From positions 1 through 13,439 of the forward strand of contig JAZSBY010000080.1 in NCBI GenBank assembly GCA_045602655.1: 13,439 nucleotides of DNA, read 5' to 3'. A program made the position numbers and the translations under genes. The notes beneath the pieces are model-generated. The model ran no database searches, had not been told where the DNA came from, and saw only the letters and a list, made by a program, of their open reading frames with translations. Position 1 is the stretch's first letter. Every line of letters begins with the position of its first letter. Positions 7,416-13,439 of this stretch are shown piece after piece. This stretch comes from Fimenecus sp045602655. GTDB lineage: Bacteria; Bacillota; Clostridia; Oscillospirales; Acutalibacteraceae.

Positions 7416-8281
7416 CAAAGGATATTCAGGAAAAACTTGATAAGCTCTATGGTGAAGTAAGTGCATCGGTGGAGCAGGGTGTTTTTCCCCACGGTGTTCT
7501 GGTTGAGTGCCAGAATGAAAGTGAGGGTGAACTTTTTGCACGATTTATTGCAAATTGTCTTGTTTGCCGTGGTCAGGGTAAGCCTTGCGGAGTCTGTGCC
7601 GATTGCGTAAAAGCACAGGGTAAGGGTCATCCCGATATTTTAGAAACAGATGGCAAAAAAGGAAAGAGTAATACCTTTTCCGTGGATGCTGTCCGTGAAA
7701 TTCGCGACAATGCCTTCGTTGTGCCTAATGAAAGTGATAAGAAAATATATATTCTCAAAAATGGTCAGAATATGAATGAACAGGCACAAAATGCCATTCT
7801 TAAAATATTGGAAGAGCCACCAACCTATGTGTTTTTTGTAATTGTCACAACATCAAAAAGCACAATGCTTGAAACAGTTTTATCCCGAGTGCAGGTTTTT
7901 TCCCTTTTAAGTGAGGAAGAAAAAATCACAGACAAGGAATTGTCCATAGTGAAGAATATGGTGTCAGCCGTAATGAATATAAATGAGATTGATTTGATGG
8001 AGCAAACTGCTGTTTTACAGAAGAATAATCAACTTGCAAAAACTATTCTCGAATTGCTTACTGAAGTTTTCAGAGATGCTCTTGTTATAAAAAGCGGATT
8101 TGTAAGAGATTTCCGTTTTAAAGAGGAAACTGAAAAATTAAGTAACAGCCTTACATCAAAGGCTTTGATGCAGTTGATATCGGTCTGTGACGAGCTAATT
8201 AAATCAATTGACAGAAATTGCAATAATAATTTGCTGCTTGTTCGTATATGCTACGAATTCAAAAGAGCATTAGGACGATGA
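7412..8281 (+). CDS. holB: DNA polymerase III delta' subunit (clamp-loader)
   Basis: A 289-residue clamp-loader subunit that acts with DnaX and HolA to load the beta clamp. The zinc-binding cysteines of the AAA+ domain are present (Cys49/Cys52, then Cys59-x2-Cys62-x2-Cys65), as are the NAILKILEEPP motif at 127-137 and the arginine-finger block LSRVQ at 158-161. The last has Val where SRC is usual. Where DnaX has a GxxGKT P-loop, this protein reads CQNESEGE, so it cannot bind ATP in the usual way. That fits delta' being a non-hydrolysing subunit. It starts inside the darA stop codon and is followed by ricT after 28 nt. This gene order identifies it as holB rather than dnaX, which would be much longer. 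Confidence 0.9.
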   Translation: MTKDIQEKLDKLYGEVSASVEQGVFPHGVLVECQNESEGELFARFIANCLVCRGQGKPCGVCADCVKAQGKGHPDILETDGKKGKSNTFSVDAVREIRDNAFVVPNESDKKIYILKNGQNMNEQAQNAILKILEEPPTYVFFVIVTTSKSTMLETVLSRVQVFSLLSEEEKITDKELSIVKNMVSAVMNINEIDLMEQTAVLQKNNQLAKTILELLTEVFRDALVIKSGFVRDFRFKEETEKLSNSLTSKALMQLISVCDELIKSIDRNCNNNLLLVRICYEFKRALGR

Positions 8282-8309
8282 AATAACCCTTAGTACAGGA
8301 GAAAAATAT

Positions 8310-9173
8310 ATGATAGAAACAGTTGGAATAAGATTTAAAGAAGCAGGAAAAATCTACGATTTTGATGCTGATGGTAAAAAATTCAATAAAGGTGATTATG
8401 CCATTGTTGAAACTGTTCGCGGTATGGAATGTGGTGTGGTTGCAAAGCCTAATCACGGCACAAATGAAGATGATATCAATAAACCATTGAAAAAAGTAAT
8501 CCGTGTGGCAACTCAAGAGGATATTAAAACCTTATCTGAAAATAAGGAAAAGGAAAAAGAGGCATTTAAAATCTGTGAAGGTAAAATTGAGGCACATGGA
8601 CTCGAAATGAGCCTTGTTGATGTTGAATATACCTTTGACCGTAGCAAACTTCTTTTCTACTTTACAGCCGATGGTCGCGTGGATTTCCGTGAATTGGTTA
8701 AGGATTTGGCATCAGCATTCAGAACAAGAATTGAACTTCGTCAGATTGGTGTCCGTGACGAATCTCGTATGGTTGGTGGGTTTGGTATATGTGGCAGACC
8801 ATTCTGTTGTAATACATTCTTAAACGATTTCCAGCCTGTTTCAATTAAAATGGCAAAGGAACAGGGACTTTCACTTAATCCTACAAAAATCAGCGGTACT
8901 TGTGGCAGACTTATGTGCTGTCTTAAATACGAGCAGGACACTTATGAGCATCTTTTAAGAGTAACTCCAAAGGTTGGTGCTATTGTTGATACACCTGACG
9001 GAAAGGGTAAAGTAATTGAAAATAACCTTATTACAGGAATGTTAAAGGTTACTCTTGACCGTCGTCCCGATGCTGCACCTGTCATTTTTCACCGTCATTC
9101 AGTAAAGCTTCTGAAAGACGCTTATATAAGAGTTGAAAAAGAAGAATTAGAAGCTTTAAAGGGAATAGAATAA
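8310..9173 (+). CDS. ricT: PSP1-domain protein RicT (YaaT), Fe-S RNA-processing regulator
   Basis: A 287-residue cytoplasmic protein of the PSP1/YaaT family. In Bacillus RicT joins RicA and RicF in the Y-complex, which carries [4Fe-4S] clusters, directs RNase Y cleavage of operon mRNAs and affects sporulation and competence. The two diagnostic cysteine clusters are intact: CGRPFCC (161-167) and CGRLMCC (198-204), both Cys-x4-Cys-Cys. RIELRQIGVRDESRMVGGFG leads directly into the first. The C-terminal part (220-270) looks like a small beta-rich domain (KVGAIVDTPDGKGKV). The ATG has AGGAG at 8297-8301. No ricA (ymcA) or ricF (ylbF) lies in the window; in Bacillus they are also encoded elsewhere. 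No terminator separates it from the ferredoxin, so read-through into that gene is likely. Confidence 0.92.
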   Translation: MIETVGIRFKEAGKIYDFDADGKKFNKGDYAIVETVRGMECGVVAKPNHGTNEDDINKPLKKVIRVATQEDIKTLSENKEKEKEAFKICEGKIEAHGLEMSLVDVEYTFDRSKLLFYFTADGRVDFRELVKDLASAFRTRIELRQIGVRDESRMVGGFGICGRPFCCNTFLNDFQPVSIKMAKEQGLSLNPTKISGTCGRLMCCLKYEQDTYEHLLRVTPKVGAIVDTPDGKGKVIENNLITGMLKVTLDRRPDAAPVIFHRHSVKLLKDAYIRVEKEELEALKGIE

Positions 9174-9181
9174 ATTAGTAC

Positions 9182-9209
9182 TTGATTTTTCATTTTATTA
9201 TGCTAAAAT
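9182..9209 (+). promoter_or_regulatory. Extended -10 promoter of the ferredoxin gene
   Basis: TTGATT (-35, 9182-9187) is followed after 16 nt by TAAAAT (-10, 9204-9209). The -10 is preceded by TGC (9201-9203), making an extended -10 element. The start would lie near 9216, about 26 nt before the ATG. The gene can therefore be expressed independently of the upstream operon. Confidence 0.7.
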
Positions 9210-9241
9210 GATAATATACTAAAAAAGGGAGGGTACATAAC

Positions 9242-9412
9242 ATGGCATACAAAATTACTGAAGACTGCATTTCATGTGGTGCTTGTGCAGCAGATTGCCC
9301 GGTTGAGGCTATTTCTGAAGGCGACGGCATCTATGTAATCGACGCTGACACTTGCATCGATTGTGGTGCTTGTGCTGATAGCTGCCCTGTTTCAGCACCT
9401 CAGGCTGAATAA
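9242..9412 (+). CDS. 2[4Fe-4S] ferredoxin, clostridial type
   Basis: A small complete gene of 56 residues. It carries two Cys-x2-Cys-x2-Cys-x3-Cys-Pro motifs: CISCGACAADCP with Cys9, 12, 15 and 19, and CIDCGACADSCP with Cys38, 41, 44 and 48. Length and pseudo-twofold symmetry match the classical clostridial ferredoxin, a low-potential electron carrier for pyruvate:ferredoxin oxidoreductase, hydrogenase and related enzymes. The sequence is acidic, as expected for the soluble carrier. AAGGGAGGG (9225-9233), 8 nt before ATG, is a very strong ribosome binding site, and the gene has its own promoter and a perfect terminator. All this points to high, independent expression. The electron partners are not encoded in the window. 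Confidence 0.95.
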   Translation: MAYKITEDCISCGACAADCPVEAISEGDGIYVIDADTCIDCGACADSCPVSAPQAE

Positions 9413-9433
9413 TTAAAGTAAAAAGTTAAAAAG

Positions 9434-9468
9434 AAAATCGCCAAGGATTTTTCCTTGGCGATTTTTTT
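9434..9468 (+). terminator. Strong terminator of the ferredoxin gene, likely bidirectional
   Basis: AATCGCCAAGGA (9436-9447) pairs perfectly with TCCTTGGCGATT (9452-9463) around a TTTT loop. Flanking AA/TT extends the stem to 14 bp, and seven T close the plus-strand side (9462-9468). On the minus strand the same stem is followed by TTTTCTTTTT, so it can also stop transcription coming from the convergent MerR gene. Confidence 0.93.
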
Positions 9469-9485
9469 GCATAAAAATTCTTTGT

Positions 9486-9511
9486 AAGTGACGATATTTA
9501 TATCGTTACTT
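9486..9511 (-). terminator. Hairpin after the MerR gene, possible weak terminator
   Basis: AAGTGACGATA (9486-9496) and TATCGTTACTT (9501-9511) form an 11-bp stem with one G-U pair and a TTTA loop, 12 nt beyond the MerR stop. On the minus strand it is followed by a broken T-run (ACAAAGAATTTTT). It probably works together with the stronger hairpin at 9434-9468. A protein-binding site is possible because the stem is AT-rich and symmetrical. Confidence 0.5.
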
Positions 9512-9522
9512 TTACATGTTTC

Positions 9523-10335
9523 TCAAGCAAAAGAAAACTCAAATAAAAACTTAAATATAATAAATAGCGGATATACCATACAAAAAATAACTGCCAACCA
9601 GCATATAACGGATAGTATTGTCAACAATATGTCAATTACCCTTGAGGCTTTTGGATGTTTTTTTCTTAAAAACCTCATAAATAAGAAAAAAGGAAAAGCG
9701 ATAACTGACGAAATAAAAGCAAAAAATATATAAGCACCAAAATGTTCAAGAAAGGCTGAAAGTGTAATTTCGTTAGTTCGTAAACATCTTAAAAATGCAA
9801 GTGCTGAAAGGAGAAGAAATAGGGAAAGGATAACACCGATTGTACCAAATTTTTCCTTAATTCTTTTAAGATTGATAAAATAAAACATTTCTATAATATT
9901 GGTATAGTGGTCCATTTCGTTTTTGATAAAATCTTTCATTATTTCATTAAAACTTTCGCCTCTGCTTTCTCTGGTACTGATAATATGCCAAAAATAATCT
10001 TGGGGAAACTCTTTTTCATTTGAATTAGCTTCTTTAATTATTTCACATACCTCGATTGCACCATTTAATTCGTCGATTTCTTCATAAAGACGATTAAGGT
10101 TATTTTCAATCGCAGTTTGTAAAGGTAATGAGCCATTGAAGATATTTCGTATATCAGCAATAGAAAGTCCCAACTTTCGAAAAATAATAACCTTTTTAAG
10201 TTGCACAACATCTTCATTACTGTATTCCCGATATCCATTTTCTTTTCTTGCGGGAGAGATTAACCCCTCATGCTCATAAAAACGAATATTTGCACGGGAA
10301 ACTTTTAATTCCTTTTCAATTTCCTGAATTTTCAT
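9523..10335 (-). CDS. MerR-family transcription regulator with membrane-embedded C-terminal domain
   Basis: A 270-residue protein. Residues 1-70 are a standard MerR DNA-binding domain: helix-turn-helix with IRFYEHEGLI (17-26), the wing GYREYSNEDV (34-43), and the second HTH ending LGLSIADIRNIF (55-66). Residues ~74-105 form the usual dimerisation helix. Instead of a ligand-binding domain the protein continues through a soluble linker (106-160) into three hydrophobic segments, near 164-183, 199-221 and 234-264. These make it a membrane-anchored regulator. No cysteine pattern for metal sensing is seen. The start is fixed by GGAGGAGGT on the minus strand (10341-10349), and the promoter has a 19-bp spacer suited to MerR activation. 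The signal is unknown. It could report on membrane state, an antimicrobial or a lipophilic ligand; this is inference. No transporter or other obvious target lies beside it. Confidence 0.88.
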   Translation of the reverse strand: MKIQEIEKELKVSRANIRFYEHEGLISPARKENGYREYSNEDVVQLKKVIIFRKLGLSIADIRNIFNGSLPLQTAIENNLNRLYEEIDELNGAIEVCEIIKEANSNEKEFPQDYFWHIISTRESRGESFNEIMKDFIKNEMDHYTNIIEMFYFINLKRIKEKFGTIGVILSLFLLLSALAFLRCLRTNEITLSAFLEHFGAYIFFAFISSVIAFPFFLFMRFLRKKHPKASRVIDILLTILSVICWLAVIFCMVYPLFIIFKFLFEFSFA

Positions 10336-10358
10336 TCTCTACCTCCTCCTTTTTAAAG

Positions 10359-10389
10359 ATTATAAGGTATAAACCAACTTTACAGTCAA
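10359..10389 (-). promoter_or_regulatory. MerR-type promoter/operator with 19-bp spacer, upstream of the MerR gene
   Basis: On the minus strand TTGACT (-35, 10384-10389) and TATAAT (-10, 10359-10364) are both near consensus but separated by 19 nt instead of 17. That is the hallmark of promoters that MerR proteins activate by twisting the DNA. The spacer contains the dyad TAAA-gttgg-TTTA. Transcription would start near 10352, leaving a ~17-nt leader holding little more than the ribosome binding site. Autoregulation is the simplest reading. Confidence 0.75.
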
Positions 10390-10478
10390 GTAGTATTTTT
10401 ATTTTTTAAATATTTTTTCATTTATCAAGCACAGAAAAAACAATTTTTTATTTTAGTATTCTGAATATAATATCCTAT

Positions 10479-10512
10479 TAAAATAGTAAAGGGACGACAT
10501 AGAAATCGTCCC
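10479..10512 (-). terminator. Probable terminator of the beta-galactosidase/esterase operon
   Basis: The repeat GGGACGA (10491-10497) / TCGTCCC (10506-10512) gives a 7-bp GC-rich stem with an 8-nt loop, 17 nt beyond the esterase stop. On the minus strand it is followed by TTTACTATTTT, a discontinuous T-run. From here to the MerR promoter (10390-10478) I see only AT-rich sequence and no gene. Confidence 0.6.
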
Positions 10513-10529
10513 GGTATAATTAAATACTA

Positions 10530-11714
10530 TTATCTGAATATGCTCAAATCAAAGTTGTTTGCCACAACCTGACCACCCTTGAAATTAGGATGGAGTTTGT
10601 CCTTACCTAAAAGTTCAATTCGTGAGCAATTTGGTTTGTCCTTATCAATACAATAACTTGCTTGGTCATACACCATATCAAAGCAATCTTTGTTTTCCAT
10701 AAGCAACCTGTTATATTCCAATACCATTTCTTCCTTTTCAGGTCGTGAATCAACACAATGACCAAAATGGAGAACATTCATAATAATAAACTTTTTGCCT
10801 GACTCGTGTGCCTTTTCCGATAATTCTTTTACAGCATTAAACACTTTTTCAGGTGTGGGCTTTTCGCTTTTTGGCGCGGCAATTGTACCATATTGAAGAA
10901 AGTCATTTGTGCCAAGTACAAAAACCACATATTCAGCATCCGGAAACCTCAAAACATCATCATTGTAACGGTTGATTCCGCTTATGCCAAAAAGACCGGG
11001 GCAGGGGAATCGTTTGTGAAAATCCTTCAATATTCTGTTGCCCATAATCGAACGATTGATTACAGCATATTGTCCCTTGTATTCTTCACGGATTCTTTTT
11101 TCAAAAGCGTTTGTCCAGAATCCCTGCTGACTTATTGAGTCACCAAAAACGATAATTGAAGTCGCATTACTACTGTTTAAAAGTTCAACAGTGTTAACAA
11201 GAGGAATAGGCTTATGGAAACACATACGAAGAAGGCTTGAGGCAACCTTTCGTACACTATCCCTTATTCTTGGTTGATTTTCTGCATGAGGAATTTTTGT
11301 GTAATCACCCTTGACTGTAATAAGATTTACATTGTCAATGAGGTTTCCGCTACAAAGGTCACCTTTCACAACATAAATGCTTATGCAGAAATATTCGTCA
11401 ACACCTATATCAAAATCCACAGGGTCACTTATAACCATCTCATTCTTATTGAGTACAAATGACTCTTTTGAATTAACTGTAACGGTTTTGAATATGCTGT
11501 TTATAAATGTTCCGTTTTTATCACATTTCGCAACAGTTATACCACCGATTTCAACAGGGGTTTTACCCGGTTTATTACAGAGTTCAAGTCGCAATTTACT
11601 ACCGCTTATGGCAGAGCAAACAACCGTTCGGTATGTTTTTTTGCAGGACGGATAATAAAAGTGTGAAAGTGCTGCATGGGATTGGCCCCAGACCTGTACC
11701 CATTTTTCAGACAT
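10530..11714 (-). CDS. SGNH/GDSL-family hydrolase, probable carbohydrate esterase
   Basis: A 394-residue protein without signal peptide, so probably cytoplasmic. Residues 1-~175 form a beta-rich N-terminal domain of the kind found in two-domain GDSL lipases/esterases (WVQVWGQSHAAL, then SGSKLRLELCNKPGKTPVEIGG). The SGNH domain follows: block I FGDSIS with nucleophile Ser193, block II Gly225 in SIMGNR, block III GTND with Asn270, and block V DKLHP with Asp372 and His375. All four SGNH residues are present, so it should be active. Such enzymes remove acetyl or other acyl groups. Its place 12 nt behind a beta-galactosidase suggests acylated galactose-containing oligosaccharides as substrates, which is inference. 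AAGGGGAG (minus strand, 11721-11728) overlaps the galactosidase stop codon, so translation is probably coupled. True lipase activity cannot be excluded. Confidence 0.86.
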   Translation of the reverse strand: MSEKWVQVWGQSHAALSHFYYPSCKKTYRTVVCSAISGSKLRLELCNKPGKTPVEIGGITVAKCDKNGTFINSIFKTVTVNSKESFVLNKNEMVISDPVDFDIGVDEYFCISIYVVKGDLCSGNLIDNVNLITVKGDYTKIPHAENQPRIRDSVRKVASSLLRMCFHKPIPLVNTVELLNSSNATSIIVFGDSISQQGFWTNAFEKRIREEYKGQYAVINRSIMGNRILKDFHKRFPCPGLFGISGINRYNDDVLRFPDAEYVVFVLGTNDFLQYGTIAAPKSEKPTPEKVFNAVKELSEKAHESGKKFIIMNVLHFGHCVDSRPEKEEMVLEYNRLLMENKDCFDMVYDQASYCIDKDKPNCSRIELLGKDKLHPNFKGGQVVANNFDLSIFR

Positions 11715-11726
11715 AATAAACTCCCC

Positions 11727-13439
11727 TTATCCTAAATTGTGTTGGTTAGTAATTGTGATTTCAGGTTTTTTCATACCCATTGTTTCAAGAACAATGATTT
11801 CATTTTCTTCCTTGAGAAGGCAACCGGGGAGATAGAGTGTTTTCTGTGGTCCGACTTTCCAGTATCGGCCAAGGTTAAAGCCGTTAATCCATACATAACC
11901 CTTGTCGAAGTTATCAAGACGAACAAAGCAGTCAGCCCGTGAGTCTGCCTTGAATGTACCCTTGTAGAACATAGCACCCTTGTCTTTGTTAAAGCTTTCA
12001 GCGGGTTTGTATATAAGTTTTTCAAGGTTGTCAAGGGGTAAAGTCCATACATCATAACCCATCTGTCGTTGATTTGCGATGTAGATGTCGGAGAAGCCCT
12101 TGCGGTCAATCATATTTTCACCGTAGTTAACTCGTCCCATTGTGTCAACAAGAAGGCCGATTTTCTTTTCACCATCAACAGCACCCACCATAACAACCTC
12201 TGTATCCTGAGCACTCTTTGTGAACTTTTTAAAGATTGAACCGATTGAGAATTTGCCGGGTTTTGTGTAAACTGTTCGGTCAATGAACTTTTTGTATTTG
12301 TCATCAACATAAACAAAACCAAAATCGTGCACATTTCTAATCATTAACGGAATCGGGTCGTAGTGTCCGCGGATAACTGTTTCGTAGTAAATCATACCGA
12401 AATTCTGCCCGAAAAATTCCATACTTTCAGGAACGGGAACACGATGCTTTTCACCGATTACATCGAGATTTTCAAAAAGACTTGCTGATTCTGTGAGTTT
12501 AACTGTACCGATTGACTGAAGCTGTGGTGAAGGTGGCAATTCCTTCATTTCAAGGCCCTGATGCTTGTGTAACAACTCACGGATTGCGTGGTAAGCAGGG
12601 GTATAGTCGCCGTATTCATTAAGCAAAGCACAGTAGTCATAACTTGTGATTGTCGGCTCATAAGCACTACCGGGATTATGATTAGCACCTGCGTTAAAGC
12701 CAAAGTTTGTACCACCGTGGAACATATAGAAATTGAAACTTGCACCACAGTCTAAAAATTCCTGAACTTCTTTTACAACGGATTCAGGCTTTCTTGTATG
12801 GTGACTGTCCCTCCAATGGTCAAACCAACCACACCAGAATTCGCCACACATATTTGGTCCGTCATTCTCAAAATCCTTTAAGCAATTAAATGCTGTTTTA
12901 GCACGAGAACCAAAGTTGAGAACCTTGTAAATATGAGGTAATGAGCCACCTGAAAGCATATTTTTCCAGTTTCCGTCAGATGTGAAAAGGGGAACATCAA
13001 CACCGCAGTCTTTTGTTAGTTTTTCAACAAAACGAAGATAGTCCTTATCGTTACCGTAAGAACCGTATTCGTTTTCAACCTGCATCATAATAATGTTTCC
13101 GCCATTTGTTTCCAAAAGTGGACGGAGTCTGCCTAAAAGTTCTTTGTAATATCGCTCAATGCAAGTAAGAAAATCAGGATACATGCAACGGATTTGCATA
13201 TTCTTGTCTTTTAAAAGCCAAGCAGGAAGTCCACCGAAGTCCCATTCAGCACAGATGTATGGTCCTGGTCTTACAATACAGTAAAGACCAACCTTTTGAG
13301 CAGTTTTAACGAATCTTTCAATGTCAAGAATACCGTCAAAATGGAATTCGCCTGGTGTTGGCTCGTGGAGATTCCAACAAGTGTATGTTTCAACTGTATT
13401 GAAACCTGCAAGCTTTAATTTTGTGAGTCTGTCTTCCCA
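11727..13439 (-). CDS. Beta-galactosidase, GH35 family (5' end outside window)
   Basis: The minus-strand frame is open to the window edge, so the true start lies outside; an internal Met at 13199 is not the start. About 570 residues are visible and perhaps 35-45 are missing. GH35 enzymes release terminal beta-galactose with retention. Visible residues 57-76 include RPGPYICAEWDFGG, a GH35 signature. QVENEYG (120-126) carries the acid/base Glu124, and GEFWCGWFDHW (199-209) carries the nucleophile Glu200, matching E188 and E268 of human GLB1. MFHGGTNFGF follows. The C-terminal part (~505-560) is the galactose-binding-like jelly roll with KGYVWINGFNLGRYW. Presence of a signal peptide cannot be judged. 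It lies just upstream of the esterase in the same operon and runs towards the MerR gene. Exo-beta-galactosidase is most likely; a few GH35 members act on glucosamine or other substrates. Confidence 0.94.
   Translation of the reverse strand, partial: WEDRLTKLKLAGFNTVETYTCWNLHEPTPGEFHFDGILDIERFVKTAQKVGLYCIVRPGPYICAEWDFGGLPAWLLKDKNMQIRCMYPDFLTCIERYYKELLGRLRPLLETNGGNIIMMQVENEYGSYGNDKDYLRFVEKLTKDCGVDVPLFTSDGNWKNMLSGGSLPHIYKVLNFGSRAKTAFNCLKDFENDGPNMCGEFWCGWFDHWRDSHHTRKPESVVKEVQEFLDCGASFNFYMFHGGTNFGFNAGANHNPGSAYEPTITSYDYCALLNEYGDYTPAYHAIRELLHKHQGLEMKELPPSPQLQSIGTVKLTESASLFENLDVIGEKHRVPVPESMEFFGQNFGMIYYETVIRGHYDPIPLMIRNVHDFGFVYVDDKYKKFIDRTVYTKPGKFSIGSIFKKFTKSAQDTEVVMVGAVDGEKKIGLLVDTMGRVNYGENMIDRKGFSDIYIANQRQMGYDVWTLPLDNLEKLIYKPAESFNKDKGAMFYKGTFKADSRADCFVRLDNFDKGYVWINGFNLGRYWKVGPQKTLYLPGCLLKEENEIIVLETMGMKKPEITITNQHNLG

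Noticed and set aside
7412..8281. Loss of the P-loop in HolB as evidence of a broken gene
   Set aside because: The delta' subunit normally does not hydrolyse ATP and its P-loop is often degenerate; the zinc cysteines and clamp-loader motifs are intact.
9488..9733. 81-codon plus-strand open frame over the 3' end of the MerR gene
   Set aside because: It is antisense to a well-supported gene, begins inside the intergenic hairpin, has no ribosome binding site and is rich in Lys/Asn/Ile as expected from the reverse of a membrane-protein sequence.
13197..13199. Met at 13199 as the beta-galactosidase start
   Set aside because: The same frame continues to the window edge and encodes the GH35 signature upstream of this Met, so the gene is cut by the window, not short.

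Overview
The window looks like chromosomal DNA from an anaerobic, spore-forming Clostridia-type Firmicute, probably a gut Oscillospiraceae/Ruminococcus-like lineage. The evidence is AT-rich DNA with A/T-ending codons, strong AAGGAGG-type ribosome binding sites, a spoIID-type sporulation gene, a 56-residue clostridial 2[4Fe-4S] ferredoxin, a Gram-positive darA-holB-ricT cluster, and plant- or host-glycan glycosidases. The genus is inference only. I see no RNA genes, insertion sequences, CRISPR array or phage genes.

Layout. (1) 1-2723, plus strand: the C-terminal part of a GH38 alpha-mannosidase, cut by the window edge. It is followed 22 nt later by a secreted BspA-type leucine-rich-repeat protein and a hairpin terminator. 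(2) 2723-3703, minus strand: a SpoIID-type peptidoglycan lytic transglycosylase, convergent with region 1. (3) 3704-3813: a 110-nt divergent intergenic region with a clear SigA-type promoter for the next block. (4) 3814-9412, plus strand: citrate synthase (TTG start), an unknown 8-TM protein, an AEC-family permease, the c-di-AMP receptor DarA, DNA polymerase III delta' (HolB) and the Fe-S protein RicT. These are tightly packed, with gaps of 3-28 nt and one 4-nt overlap, and look like one operon. A ferredoxin with its own promoter follows, ending in a perfect 14-bp terminator. (5) 9523-10335, minus strand: a MerR-family regulator with a membrane-embedded C-terminal half. Its own promoter has the 19-bp spacer typical of MerR-activated promoters. 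(6) 10530-13439, minus strand: a GH35 beta-galactosidase, cut at its 5' end by the window edge, and an SGNH/GDSL esterase 12 nt downstream.

How they work together. Regions 1 and 6 are carbohydrate-use modules. The GH38 and GH35 enzymes trim mannosyl and galactosyl oligosaccharides, and the esterase probably removes acyl groups from the same oligosaccharides. Region 4 joins central metabolism (citrate synthase and a possible organic-anion permease) to housekeeping genes for c-di-AMP sensing, replication and RNA processing. The familiar tmk and yaaR neighbours are absent from that cluster. The most unusual items are the membrane-anchored MerR regulator with its 19-bp-spacer promoter, and the placement of citrate synthase, an unknown membrane protein and a permease directly ahead of a c-di-AMP receptor. 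Neither is proof of a new system.
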